This document shows, one piece after another, positions 42,881-52,522 of a stretch of 64,000 nt of DNA. The notes under the pieces were generated by a model, which saw only the letters and a program-made list of their open reading frames with translations, did no database searches and had not been told where the DNA came from. The DNA is taken from NCBI GenBank assembly GCA_040779335.1, contig JBFONV010000008.1, positions 1 to 64,000 of the forward strand, written 5' to 3'. A program made the position numbers and the translations under genes. Numbering within the stretch: position 1 is the first letter of the stretch; every line of letters begins with the position of its first letter. The DNA is from JBFONV01 sp040779335. Its GTDB lineage: Bacteria; Pseudomonadota; Gammaproteobacteria; Enterobacterales; Alteromonadaceae.

Positions 42881-43315
42881 TTAAAATGGATCTTTTAAAA
42901 TTTTATTTATTACCCACTTTTTGTCTTTCTGTATTAAAGATACTCGCTTAACATTTTTGAAAATGCCATCTTGATACTTGCCTTTGAAATATACGGTGAT
43001 GGTAGCGCGTTCTTTAAATTGTTCTCTTACTTTTACACCTGTGCTATCGGGAGTTATTTCGACTGAATCATACGACATATTAAATAAATGACGGGCGACG
43101 GCATTAGGCGACCTATAATGTAAAATAATCCGTGCCATTTGGGGGCTGCACACAGAAGCTGCTTTTTCGATGTCTTTTTGATTATATAGCGCGTCAAAAA
43201 AAGCAACGGTGACTAATTCAGGGTTGTCTATTTCTGTGATATCTTCTTCTTTATTTCCACAGCCAATAACAACGAATAAAAAGCAGGATATTAATAGAGT
43301 CTTTATATACTTCAT
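42881..43315 (-). CDS. Lipoprotein of unknown function (NTF2-like style)
   Basis: This encodes 144 residues with a lipoprotein signal ending VIGC (Cys19) and an acidic start after it (GNKEEDITEID). The remainder (PELVTVAFFDALYNQKDIEKAASVCSP to KVWVIN-like KKWVINKILK) follows the DUF4878/NTF2-like pattern of small envelope lipoproteins, in which a cone-shaped fold is built of helices then strands. It is monocistronic with its own terminator. Confidence 0.75.
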   Translation of the reverse strand: MKYIKTLLISCFLFVVIGCGNKEEDITEIDNPELVTVAFFDALYNQKDIEKAASVCSPQMARIILHYRSPNAVARHLFNMSYDSVEITPDSTGVKVREQFKERATITVYFKGKYQDGIFKNVKRVSLIQKDKKWVINKILKDPF

Positions 43316-43475
43316 TGTTTTGCTTTATACCAAGTTCTTGAGTTTTTCATATACTATATCAAATGAATTCATTATTTGCTTATTTACCAAAAATTAAAAG
43401 TTTATAGGGCGAATATTCCTAAAGCGTTTGTTAACCGCTTGATGTTAGCTCTAATTAATCTAGATTGGTAAGTAT

Positions 43476-43504
43476 AAAAAAAAGGTGCGATAAGCACCTT
43501 TTTA
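43476..43504 (-). terminator. Terminator of cysK (bidirectional form)
   Basis: AAGGTGC/GCACCTT around GATAA, with A-runs on the left and T-runs on the right, so it can act on both strands; it lies about 36 bases past the cysK stop codon. Confidence 0.75.
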
Positions 43505-43539
43505 ACGTTTCACAATTTACGCGTTACACTTACATAGTC

Positions 43540-44508
43540 CTATTGGACAAGTTCTTTATCAGTAAAGCTGTCACTGAATAACGGACTTGATAAATAGCGT
43601 TCTGCGGAGCTTGCTAAAATGACTACAACATTTTTGTCGGCATTTTCTGGTTTTTCAGCAAGGCGTTTAGCCGCAACAACGGCTGCACCAGAAGAAATAC
43701 CGGCAAGTATGCCTTCTTCTTTCATCAATCGATGTGCCATTTCCATTGCTTCGTCGTTTGATACCTTTTCAACCAGATCAATCATCTCAAGATCTAAGTT
43801 ACCAGGGATAAATCCAGCACCAATTCCTTGTATTTTATGAGGACCAGGAGTGAGTTCTTCGCCAGCAAGTGCTTGGCTAATAACGGGTGAATCAACTGGT
43901 TCAACCGCAACCGATGTTACTGCTTTACCCGCTGTTAATTTAAGGTAACGACTCACACCAGTGATAGTGCCGCCAGTACCTACACCAGCAACAAAGATAT
44001 CAACATTGCCATCTAGCGCGTCGTATATTTCAGGGCCCGTGGTTTGTTCGTGGATTTGCGGGTTTGCCGGGTTATCAAACTGACCAAGCAGCACATATTT
44101 ATCAGGATCAGAATCTTTGATTTCCTGTGCTTTAGCTATCGCGCCGTTCATGCCCTTAGCACCATCGGTCAACTCTAATTTTGCGCCTAAAGCGATCAGT
44201 AATTTACGACGTTCTAAGCTCATGGTGTTTGGCATAGTGAGCGTGATTGCATAACCGCGGGCAGCGGCAACAAACGCGAGTGCGATACCGGTGTTACCGC
44301 TGGTTGGCTCAATTATTTCTTTACCTTCAGTTAAAAGGCCTTTTTCTTCTGCATCCCAAACCATGTTTGCGCCGATACGACATTTAACACTAAAGCTTGG
44401 ATTTCTTGATTCAATTTTGGCAAATACATTGCCGCCAGTCACTCGGTTTAGTTTAACGAGCGGTGTATTACCTATCGAGGTAGAGTTATCTTTAAATATT
44501 GCTGACAT
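43540..44508 (-). CDS. cysK: Cysteine synthase A (O-acetylserine sulfhydrylase)
   Basis: This encodes 322 residues from ATG 44508, which has AGGA seven bases upstream. It makes cysteine from O-acetylserine and sulfide with PLP. Lys42 in NPSFSVKCRIG is the PLP Schiff-base residue, PTSGNTGIAL the substrate-binding loop, and GTGGTITGVSRYLK the PLP-phosphate loop. The C-terminal GISSGAAVVAA is also typical. It is transcribed alone. Confidence 0.96.
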   Translation of the reverse strand: MSAIFKDNSTSIGNTPLVKLNRVTGGNVFAKIESRNPSFSVKCRIGANMVWDAEEKGLLTEGKEIIEPTSGNTGIALAFVAAARGYAITLTMPNTMSLERRKLLIALGAKLELTDGAKGMNGAIAKAQEIKDSDPDKYVLLGQFDNPANPQIHEQTTGPEIYDALDGNVDIFVAGVGTGGTITGVSRYLKLTAGKAVTSVAVEPVDSPVISQALAGEELTPGPHKIQGIGAGFIPGNLDLEMIDLVEKVSNDEAMEMAHRLMKEEGILAGISSGAAVVAAKRLAEKPENADKNVVVILASSAERYLSSPLFSDSFTDKELVQ

Positions 44509-44859
44509 AGTCACATCCTATTGGGCAGCCATTTCCTGATTCTATATTCATGAAACCTTTCTTTTATATCGTAATAGTAACGATTAAAGGAAGTTATGAA
44601 CGCTAATCGTTACCATAAAAATAGCTGCTTACTTTAAACTGAATAGATTCATTTTAATTTACCCGTTAAGATTAGCTTTTTATCACAGAAAAAGAAGTGA
44701 CATTTAGTTATATCTTATATACTAAAATGGAATAAATAGATGTTTTACTAGTACATAGTGGTTAAATAGTGGCCCCATTTACTCAGCGATATTATAAATA
44801 TAGTTGATTTTAAATAACGATATGCCTGATGGGACTTGGTTTATCATTAAGGATTATAT

Positions 44860-46062
44860 ATGACCGATAAACAAATGGTTAATGCTCTTGGTGACAGAGC
44901 GCCAGAAAACGAAATTGCCAGCCATTATTTAAGTGACGAAGAAACAAAAAAAATACTCACTCCGTTTGCATTTGAAATTGATAAGTCATTGTTTGGTACG
45001 CCATTGGCTGCACCTTGGAAAAGAGCGGCTGCATTACTGATTGATTTATTATTGATCGCTATTCTCGCGGAAACACCTGGAGAATTATTAGCGCTGGTAG
45101 TGGCCGTTACCGTTTTTCGTTTGGGCAGTAAAAAACGTGCCCAATTACAAGGGAAAGTTAAAGGTAAAAAGCGCCGCGCTATGATGCGCTTTATCGGCGC
45201 TTTTATTGTTTTTGTAGTGTTAGTCGATACGTTACCGAGCATCTTTAAAAGCGCGGACGATTTTAGTAATGGGTTGGATAAACCAACTAATATTGTTGAA
45301 GCAAAAAGCAAAGAGTTAACGCCGACACAATCAATCGCATTTGCCGCTATTGTGATGAACATCACGAAAAAAGTGAATGACAGTGCTTGTCAAACGGTTA
45401 GTTGTTGGCAGCAGGAACTGAGCCCTAGTATCGCTCAGGCCGCTAAGCTTGAGCTGGAAAGTAAAGAAGTCGAAGGCGGATTAGATGGCATAATAGAGTT
45501 TACTAAGCTTAATGATGAAGATAAACAAAGGCTGAAGGCTGGACTCCTTGAACATTATAATCAAAGCATTAAATCGTCAAAAAATTCTCCACTAACAAAA
45601 AACAATAATACAGACGATAGCGTGCCAGCTGAGGTGATAGATGAAGTGACAGATGACTTGATGGCTATAGATGTGGCGAACGTTGATGTCGATAACACAA
45701 AAATGGCGAGTAAAAAGGCGGAGAAAGAAACGCAGTTTTATTCGATCATGAAATTACTAAAGGGCGTTATTGACGATTTAGGGTTAGAGTTTGGCTGGGC
45801 TGCGTTCTACTTCACAGCATTTACTGCATTATGGAAAGGGCAAACTCCAGGTAAAAAAATATTCAAAATTAAAGTGTTGCAGTTAGATGGAACACCACTT
45901 TCATTATCCGATAGTTTCGGACGATACGGTGGATATGGGGCCGGTATCGCCACCGGTTTATTAGGCTTTTTACAAATATATTGGGATCCAAACAGACAAG
46001 CTATCCATGATAAAATTTCGGCGACTGTGGTCATGGATTTAACCAAAGGTGCTTCTCACTAG
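44860..46062 (+). CDS. RDD-family membrane protein
   Basis: This encodes 400 residues. The PWKRAAALLIDLLLIAILAE segment (residues 52-71) is an RDD-type first span; a second and third span follow near 74-88 and 107-125; a long polar insertion (residues about 130-295) with cysteine pair CQTVSC interrupts the domain, and the second half returns with FYFTAFTALWKGQTPGKKIFKIKVLQLDG and a C-terminal DPNRQAIHDKISATVVM, the RDD signature end. The insertion makes this an unusual split RDD. Possible osmoprotection or ion handling in relatives. Confidence 0.8.
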   Translation: MTDKQMVNALGDRAPENEIASHYLSDEETKKILTPFAFEIDKSLFGTPLAAPWKRAAALLIDLLLIAILAETPGELLALVVAVTVFRLGSKKRAQLQGKVKGKKRRAMMRFIGAFIVFVVLVDTLPSIFKSADDFSNGLDKPTNIVEAKSKELTPTQSIAFAAIVMNITKKVNDSACQTVSCWQQELSPSIAQAAKLELESKEVEGGLDGIIEFTKLNDEDKQRLKAGLLEHYNQSIKSSKNSPLTKNNNTDDSVPAEVIDEVTDDLMAIDVANVDVDNTKMASKKAEKETQFYSIMKLLKGVIDDLGLEFGWAAFYFTAFTALWKGQTPGKKIFKIKVLQLDGTPLSLSDSFGRYGGYGAGIATGLLGFLQIYWDPNRQAIHDKISATVVMDLTKGASH

Positions 46063-46097
46063 AGTCAAGAATCGATAACCTGAGAACCAATCGAAAG

Positions 46098-46131
46098 CAC
46101 CGCTATTATTTATCATAACGGTGTTTTTTTT
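46098..46131 (+). terminator. Terminator of the RDD gene
   Basis: CACCGCTAT pairs with ATAACGGTG across a short loop, followed by eight T, about 36 bases past the stop. Confidence 0.75.
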
Positions 46132-46225
46132 ATTGTGCTTGATACGACTAAAGCGCTTGGTACTGCGCCAGATGAAGTGGTAGAATTCAGTGAAAGGAAC
46201 ATAAAATTAAAGGATTAAAATCATA

Positions 46226-47317
46226 GTGTTAAATATTAGAAAATCATCTTTAGCGTCAGCTGTTATTATTTTTACTTCAGGCTGTTCTTTTTATGCCTTA
46301 TCTCAAGAGGTATTGACGGAAAAACAGGCGTTTGAGCAAGCGTATAATGTCTATCAGCAAGCGAACGACCAAGGTAACTATTACGAAAAACGTGTCTCGG
46401 CGCAAAAAAGTTACCAGCTAGGATGTAAATTGTATGGCATGGAAAGTGACAATTGCGCGGCGTTGTCGGTAAATTATGCTAATACATTATGGCAAGATGA
46501 TGAGCAGGTAATATCTTTATTTGAGCATGCTTTAGCGATTAACGTTAAAAAATACGGTGGAGATGCAGTTGAAATTGCCGATTTATATATTCAACTGGCC
46601 GAAAAACTCTCACGTAAAACCTATCAGGATTATTTAGACAAAGCACTTGATATTGCCAAGCATTTTGAAGATGGCTCACCTTTACTAGCGGTGGATATTC
46701 AATTTCAGGTTGCTAAAGTTTATTTACGCCATGGCAGTCGTAAATCTCGTTTGATCATCGATGTATACCGCGGGCTTTCAGAAGCACTTCCTGAAAATGA
46801 AACACGCGTGGTGAGTGCTCGTATGTGGTTAGCGAAATATTATCGAGCGAAACAGCTTTATAGTAAAAGCATAGCGCTTAACGAAAAAAATATTGATATT
46901 TTTGAACAGCTTGAAGGCGCTACACATCCATTTGAATTAGTTACTCGAGCTGATTTGGTCAACAGTTATGAACTTAAACATCAGCACGAGCAATCGACCA
47001 AGCACTGTCGGGCTATCGGAGCAATGCAACCTTGGAGTGATGAACAAGAGCAAATACCTTTATTTCGAGTGTCGCCCAAATATCCTGTTGCAGCAGCAAA
47101 AAGACGTAAAGAGGGATATGTTAAGCTGAATTTTACGATTGATGAATTTGGCCAAGTTAAAGCACCTAAGGTGGTTTTGTCTACAGATCCTATCTTTGAA
47201 AAACCAAGTTTAGCTGCGTTGAAGCAGTGGCGTTATGCGCCAAAATTTGAACACGGAGAAGCGGTTGAGGCGACTGACGTAACCGTGCAGCTAGATTTTA
47301 AAATGGGCGCTAACTAG
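46226..47317 (+). CDS. TonB-family protein with TPR-like region
   Basis: This encodes 363 residues. A hydrophobic start with a possible lipobox (FTSGC) suggests export. Residues about 33-265 have TPR-like helices (KKYGGDAVEIADLYIQLAEKL). The C-terminal 80 residues form a TonB C-terminal domain: PLFRVSPKYPVAAAKRRKEGYVKLNFTIDEFGQVKAPKVV and LAALKQWRYAPKFEHG. Such proteins act in the periplasm in energised transport or surface assembly. The start is GTG at 46226 with AAAGGA somewhat far upstream. Confidence 0.78.
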   Translation: MLNIRKSSLASAVIIFTSGCSFYALSQEVLTEKQAFEQAYNVYQQANDQGNYYEKRVSAQKSYQLGCKLYGMESDNCAALSVNYANTLWQDDEQVISLFEHALAINVKKYGGDAVEIADLYIQLAEKLSRKTYQDYLDKALDIAKHFEDGSPLLAVDIQFQVAKVYLRHGSRKSRLIIDVYRGLSEALPENETRVVSARMWLAKYYRAKQLYSKSIALNEKNIDIFEQLEGATHPFELVTRADLVNSYELKHQHEQSTKHCRAIGAMQPWSDEQEQIPLFRVSPKYPVAAAKRRKEGYVKLNFTIDEFGQVKAPKVVLSTDPIFEKPSLAALKQWRYAPKFEHGEAVEATDVTVQLDFKMGAN

Positions 47318-47323
47318 CTTACC

Positions 47324-47824
47324 CTAACAATTTGAATGAACTAATTCATACTGTGGTGGTGTTATGGCATTTTGTGCCTGAGTGTATTTGAAGTAGCAAC
47401 TGTCTTCTTTTACATTGCCGTCGCCATCTTTATCATAACCAACATAAGTATAATTTATATTTTCGTATTGGATGTGAAATTCGTTTGAAATCTCAATTCG
47501 TTTAATGATATCGGTATTATCTAAATAACCCCATTTTAATCTAACATCTATATTATTAGAAACATCAAATAAGCCATCATTATCCATATCAACATCAATA
47601 AGGTCAGCTCGTCCAGGGACTGGTCTAGTTGTATAACTGGGCATTTTCGATTTTAAAAATAGCAAATCGTTGGCGCTTTTAACGCTTGACTTTAGCTGCA
47701 TTAAAACCTGATATTTAGCGTCATTCGACAGATCGATAAAACGAGGTAGGGCCACTGCCGACAGAATGCCTAGGATCACAATGACTGTTACTAATTCAAT
47801 TAATGTAAATCCAGATGATTTCAT
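47324..47824 (-). CDS. Type IV pilin-like / pseudopilin
   Basis: This encodes 166 residues. The prepilin start GFTLIELVTVIVILGILSAVALPRF follows a short MKSS leader, the class-III signal processed by prepilin peptidase. The body (DADYKYQVLMQ... CYFKY ... SNC) carries a C-terminal disulfide pair, typical of MSHA-like and type II secretion minor pilins. It lies 17 bases past the DUF5916 gene, probably co-transcribed, though the two functions are not obviously linked. Confidence 0.85.
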   Translation of the reverse strand: MKSSGFTLIELVTVIVILGILSAVALPRFIDLSNDAKYQVLMQLKSSVKSANDLLFLKSKMPSYTTRPVPGRADLIDVDMDNDGLFDVSNNIDVRLKWGYLDNTDIIKRIEISNEFHIQYENINYTYVGYDKDGDGNVKEDSCYFKYTQAQNAITPPQYELVHSNC

Positions 47825-47840
47825 CGTATTTTATCCTGAG

Positions 47841-50162
47841 CTAAGGCATCCATGCATAGCTGATTTTAGTAAAGAAAGTTCTTTCTTCACGTTCCAAATT
47901 CTGTAAATAATCATCTTGATAACTATTGTCTGAATAGCCTAAGAAAAACACAGTTTGCGGATTGAGTTTATAGGCATAGATGAGCTGTGTTGACAGGTTT
48001 CTATTTTTTTGTGAAGCATCAATACGCGGATTATTGCTTGGGTTTCTGTCAACATCGCTATATACCAGATTGAGTTTTAGATAACTTTGTACATCAAATT
48101 GATAAGACACGCGTAATTCAGTGAGGTTAGCTTTATAGACATATTTGTTGGCGACCTCTAATTGACTGTGAGTAACATATAAGTCTATCTCTAAATGGTT
48201 AGTCGCATTGTAAGTAAGGTTTGCTGAGAATTCTTGTACGTCACCTAAGCGGTTATTGCTATAGTCGATTTTGTCACCTACGGTAAAATCAAGCGCAGCA
48301 TATAAGCGCGAAGTAGGCTGAGCATTGGTGCTAAACGTAAATTGATTTTCAGTAAACCTTGAGGTGTTATTATCTATTGATAAATTTGAGCTGTCTTGGC
48401 GTAAACCCACTTTATCGGCTGACACTAACATAAAGTCGAAATAGGATAATTTAGGGCCATCAAAGCCTAAGCTTGTGGCAACAGTGCGCTCTAGAAGTTC
48501 GCCTGCTTGATTGTGTTCAATGTACCATTGACCCGATAATCGAGCTTCTTGCCAAAAACTGTGTTCATCGCCATAAAAAAGTCGATCAACGAGGATCTCA
48601 TCTTGCTTGAAATCAGCTTTGGGCATATAGCCTAAATCAGCACGAAAATCTTTGCCAATTTGTTGGTGGTTAACATTAACTTGCCAATATTCTGATGCAT
48701 GGACAAAATCAATTTTCATTGCCTGATCGGAAAAATCATCTAAATGTTGGGTTCTCAGTATTTGCTCTTGGTTGTAATTGGTTAGGTGATCACTTATGTC
48801 ACTCGGATATAGAGTATTTGAACCTAACACCTGAGCCAATAGTGAGTTAGATTCATCGATACGATACTTTGCATCGATAGCACTCACGTAATTATGATAA
48901 TTATCGGCATCACGTAGGGTTGAAATTGCGCCAATTGAAAAGTCATCATTAATATCGTAACGATATTTAAAAACCGCTGAGTGACTATTGCTTTTCAATG
49001 AGGCTAGATCAGAACCAGTGTTGCCTGGGACGATAAAGTTGGTTTGGGTATCATTGGTAACAAACAGTCCATAGGTATGCTGATTCTTAGTGCCCGTTAA
49101 CTTCGTGCCAAAGTCTGGATCGGCAATATTGCGAGTGTAAACTAAGTTAAAATTACTACTAAAATACTCTGCATTATCAAGAAAGAAAGGACGTTTTTCA
49201 TCATAAAATAACGAAAAAGTTTTATTAACACTTAACTGACCAGAGTCTGATTCGACAGTTGAAAAATCAGGGTTTAAGGTAACATTTAATAACGTATTCG
49301 GGTTGATGCCCCAACGTAAATCTAAACCCGCATCAATATCATTATCATCATGCCAATTATCTTGTGAGTCATATATGTCACGAGATTGACTTTTATTGGC
49401 GACCAAAGATGGTGTAAGCATTAAGTTAGAGCCAATTTTAGCGTGCTTAAAGCCTTTTATTTCTGGATATTGGCACAACCAACAAGCATTATCTCTATCG
49501 AGCGGCACATGAGAAATACGCAGTCTTGTTTCTCTAGGGTAAAGACGAACTAACTCCATAGACCACGTTTTAATATCGCTATTTTGTTCAAAATTTAAGA
49601 TGTGATAGGGGATAGCTATTTCTACCTGATAACCTTGATCGGTTATTTTGCCATAAGATTGCCATATACCGTCCCAAAGATCGTTTGACTCTCCAGTCAT
49701 TTCATTTTGAATACCATCATTTTGCACACCAAATGGGTTGACGAAGAACTCGTAATTTAGACGACGGTTATTCATGGTGTCGAGTTTTATACCGACAAGA
49801 TCGTCGCCCCATTTAGTATCGCGATCACCGAGAAATCCTTGAATATCTTTAGGTGATGGATCATTGGCAATAAAGGCAATATAGAGAAACTCTCCGTTCT
49901 CTATAACTTTGGCCTCTGTTGTTACAGGGCTAGGTAAGTTATTCCAAGGATTATTGACAATCGCCATTGGAATGGAGAGCGCGTTGTCCCAAATTGCATC
50001 ATCAATATCACCGTCTATTTTCGCCTGTAAATTTACATAGGGTATATTGAGCGCACTTACTTTCGTTTTTACATCTTGGTGCTCTTCGGCGAAGGCGTTA
50101 CCAATAAGCAACGAAAATACTACAGCTATATAATACATACAGCTTTGTTTAAGGGACTTCAT
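47841..50162 (-). CDS. DUF5916-type outer-membrane protein with CBM9-like N terminus
   Basis: This encodes 773 residues with a signal peptide (MKSLKQSCMYYIAVVFSLLIGNAFA). The N-terminal 210 residues (AKIDGDIDDAIWDNALSIP, FIANDPSPKDIQGFLGDRD, NYEFFVNPFGVQND) are a carbohydrate-binding family 9-like domain; the rest alternates polar and hydrophobic beta strands and ends in an aromatic residue-rich strand (FFTKISYAWMP), suggesting a large outer-membrane barrel. That layout is the DUF5916 family. A role in polymer binding or uptake is inference. Confidence 0.85.
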   Translation of the reverse strand: MKSLKQSCMYYIAVVFSLLIGNAFAEEHQDVKTKVSALNIPYVNLQAKIDGDIDDAIWDNALSIPMAIVNNPWNNLPSPVTTEAKVIENGEFLYIAFIANDPSPKDIQGFLGDRDTKWGDDLVGIKLDTMNNRRLNYEFFVNPFGVQNDGIQNEMTGESNDLWDGIWQSYGKITDQGYQVEIAIPYHILNFEQNSDIKTWSMELVRLYPRETRLRISHVPLDRDNACWLCQYPEIKGFKHAKIGSNLMLTPSLVANKSQSRDIYDSQDNWHDDNDIDAGLDLRWGINPNTLLNVTLNPDFSTVESDSGQLSVNKTFSLFYDEKRPFFLDNAEYFSSNFNLVYTRNIADPDFGTKLTGTKNQHTYGLFVTNDTQTNFIVPGNTGSDLASLKSNSHSAVFKYRYDINDDFSIGAISTLRDADNYHNYVSAIDAKYRIDESNSLLAQVLGSNTLYPSDISDHLTNYNQEQILRTQHLDDFSDQAMKIDFVHASEYWQVNVNHQQIGKDFRADLGYMPKADFKQDEILVDRLFYGDEHSFWQEARLSGQWYIEHNQAGELLERTVATSLGFDGPKLSYFDFMLVSADKVGLRQDSSNLSIDNNTSRFTENQFTFSTNAQPTSRLYAALDFTVGDKIDYSNNRLGDVQEFSANLTYNATNHLEIDLYVTHSQLEVANKYVYKANLTELRVSYQFDVQSYLKLNLVYSDVDRNPSNNPRIDASQKNRNLSTQLIYAYKLNPQTVFFLGYSDNSYQDDYLQNLEREERTFFTKISYAWMP

Positions 50163-50491
50163 TAGGGCTCCGAAGATATTATTATTATTTTTTAATGATT
50201 TGATGTTTACGTGGTAATCAAATTTAATGCCATGATTTTGTCAAATTCGTGGCATTAACACAATATTAACTTGTAATTCAGTAGCTAAAGTTTTTTATTT
50301 AGCCGCTGTTTTGTCAAATATTGAACGGTAGTAGCGGTTATTGACCGATAATATAGCGCTTTAATTTACACTTAAATGGAGTACTTTGTTTATATTAATA
50401 CGGACATATTTTGATTGCGATAATTGAGGGTCGAATCTTACGCTTAACTATTGCATAATATTGTTTTTACAAAGTAAAGACTGCTTTGCCT
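50163..50491. other. Divergent intergenic region
   Basis: About 330 AT-rich bases between divergent genes. It includes a small inverted repeat (AATGCCA/TGGCATT near 50226-50257). It should hold both promoters; no strong operator pattern is seen. Confidence 0.5.
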
Positions 50492-51238
50492 ATGCAATTT
50501 TCGTATTTGGATGTATTAGCGATTGTTTGTTTTATAAGTTGTTGGTTTGGCTATACTCTTTTTGCACGTCGAAAAGCCAAAACAACCAATTGTATTGCGC
50601 GGTGTTTACATCAGCATAGGATCCATTGGATGTATGAGGTGATGGCCCGAGACATAAGGGTTGGTGACGCCGCTTTATTAGCTAACCTAGAGCGCAATAT
50701 TGCTTTTTTTGCCTCTACCACTATGCTGGTGCTTGCCGGGGTTTTAACCTTGTTTGCTCAAGTTGAACGAGTAGAAAGTGTTCTTTCTTCAATTCCCTTT
50801 GCTGAGTTTTCAAATCATTTTATGATCCAAGTTAAATTAAGCTTACTGACATTAATTTTTGTGCTGGCTTTTTTTCAATTCACTTGGTCTATGCGTCAAT
50901 ATGGTTTTCTCAATGTTATGGTAGGAGCCGCGCCGATAGATATTGATGGCGCTAATGAGAATTTGCAGCAATACGCCGTACAAATGGCCATAGTACAAGA
51001 TCAAGCGGCTCATTCTTACAATTATGGATTGCGTTCATACTATTTTTCGATGGCGGCAATCAGTTGGTTTTTTCATCCCCTTATCTTTATTTTGGCGAGT
51101 ATTTTCGTGGTGTACATTTTGTTTCAGCGTGAGTTTAGGTCAAAAGCGGTCAGAGCAATTACCACGGGGCAGAAACATTTAGAGATAGAGCGGGAACAAA
51201 GATTTGCGACTTATCATGCTGTAGAGAAAGATGACTAA
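50492..51238 (+). CDS. DUF599 membrane protein
   Basis: This encodes 248 residues from ATG 50492; a TTG two codons earlier is also possible. Four hydrophobic spans fit: about 5-22, 70-90, 110-135 and 195-220. The RDIRVGDAALLANLERNIAFFASTTMLVLAG and DQAAHSYNYGLRSYYF segments are characteristic of DUF599. It overlaps the next gene's start by 8 bases, so the two are coupled. Function unknown. Confidence 0.8.
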   Translation: MQFSYLDVLAIVCFISCWFGYTLFARRKAKTTNCIARCLHQHRIHWMYEVMARDIRVGDAALLANLERNIAFFASTTMLVLAGVLTLFAQVERVESVLSSIPFAEFSNHFMIQVKLSLLTLIFVLAFFQFTWSMRQYGFLNVMVGAAPIDIDGANENLQQYAVQMAIVQDQAAHSYNYGLRSYYFSMAAISWFFHPLIFILASIFVVYILFQREFRSKAVRAITTGQKHLEIEREQRFATYHAVEKDD

Positions 51239-51722
51239 GGAATTATATTCACAATATTCCCTCGAGGACTTTGATGTTTTTGATTGTTTGAAAATTTCGA
51301 AGGGAATTTATTTATTGCTGCTATTTGTATTGCGTGGTTATATCGTTTGGATTATGTCGGTAACGAATATGAACGATAGAGTTGGCATAATACAATGGGT
51401 ATATCCGGTGCCGGCGTTGTTTTATTTAAGTTTATTGTCTGGTTTGGTTGGCATATTTGTTGTTTTAGTTTTGAGTTTGCGTAGGCCCGATGCTGCACCT
51501 TGGGTTAGGTTTTGCTGGCGGCATTGTCGAACCTTGTTAGTGATTACCTTGATATTTGATTTGATCGTTAGTGTGCTGGGGGAATTGTACTTACAGATGT
51601 TTTCAATTAGCTGGATCTGTGCTCAAACATTGCTGGTGATCGCTTTCGTTGCATTTTGTTTTAACAGTAAACGGTTTAATATTAACCTTAGAGAGTTTCC
51701 TGAGAAACTTCCAGAGAAGTAA
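51231..51722 (+). CDS. DUF2919 membrane protein
   Basis: This encodes 163 residues with four hydrophobic spans. The YSLEDFDVFDCLKISKGIYLLLLFVLRGYIVWIMSVTN start is typical of DUF2919 (YfeZ-like). It overlaps the DUF599 gene by 8 bases. Role unknown. Confidence 0.8.
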   Translation: MTKELYSQYSLEDFDVFDCLKISKGIYLLLLFVLRGYIVWIMSVTNMNDRVGIIQWVYPVPALFYLSLLSGLVGIFVVLVLSLRRPDAAPWVRFCWRHCRTLLVITLIFDLIVSVLGELYLQMFSISWICAQTLLVIAFVAFCFNSKRFNINLREFPEKLPEK

Positions 51723-51799
51723 ATTCAGCGTTTGAAATGATTCGAAATGGCCAGATTGGCGTTAAATACCCCTGATAAATTGTAGAAAAGGTAGTTAGT

Positions 51800-52522
51800 G
51801 TGAGTGATATAAATAAACAAGAAGAAAGGTTAATTATTCTTGATACGGAAACAACGGGGATTAATCCAAAAGAGGGACATCGCATTGTTGAGATCGGTTG
51901 TGTTGAAATGGTAAACCGACAACTTACTGGTCGAAATTATCATGCTTATATAAATCCTCGATTTATTATGGAGCAGGAAGTTATTAACGTTCACGGCTTA
52001 ACTAATGAGTTTCTGGCCGATAAGCCACTTTTTTCTGATGTTGTTAACGACTTTATTGAATTCATTCGCGGGGCAGAGCTGGTGATCCATAACGCTAAGT
52101 TTGACGTCGGCTTTATGGATAATGAGTTTAGTTTATTAAAACGCGGTTTACCGATGACCCATGATATTTGTACGGTAACCGATACTTTAAAAGTTTCTAA
52201 GGACGAATTTGGCTCACCTAAAACACTTGATTATCTAGCGCGATTTTACAAGGTTGATAAACTCGTCGATCGTACTTATCACGGGGCGTTAATTGATGCA
52301 CAGTTATTGGCATTCGTCTATGTAGAAATGACGCGCAAACAAGCTGCGTTAAATCTTAGCACTGGCGAAGGTGAGCATGAAGATGCGTTAGCCGTGCGTA
52401 GAGTAAATAAAGAGCGTTCGCCGTTAAAGGTTATTGCCGCTTCTGCCGATGAAGAGATTGCCCATCAAGAACGTTTGGCAATAATCACTAAAAAAGGAGG
52501 TCAGGTAATATGGCAAAATTGA
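51800..52522 (+). CDS. dnaQ: DNA polymerase III epsilon subunit (3-prime to 5-prime exonuclease)
   Basis: This encodes 240 residues. It proofreads for DNA polymerase III. ExoI motif LDTETTGINP at residues about 14-23, ExoII (VIHNAKFDVGFMDNEF) near 97, ExoIII (HGALIDAQLLAFVYVEM) near 160; the terminal tail binds the polymerase alpha subunit in relatives. The start is GTG 51800. The stop overlaps the next gene by 13 bases. Confidence 0.93.
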   Translation: MSDINKQEERLIILDTETTGINPKEGHRIVEIGCVEMVNRQLTGRNYHAYINPRFIMEQEVINVHGLTNEFLADKPLFSDVVNDFIEFIRGAELVIHNAKFDVGFMDNEFSLLKRGLPMTHDICTVTDTLKVSKDEFGSPKTLDYLARFYKVDKLVDRTYHGALIDAQLLAFVYVEMTRKQAALNLSTGEGEHEDALAVRRVNKERSPLKVIAASADEEIAHQERLAIITKKGGQVIWQN

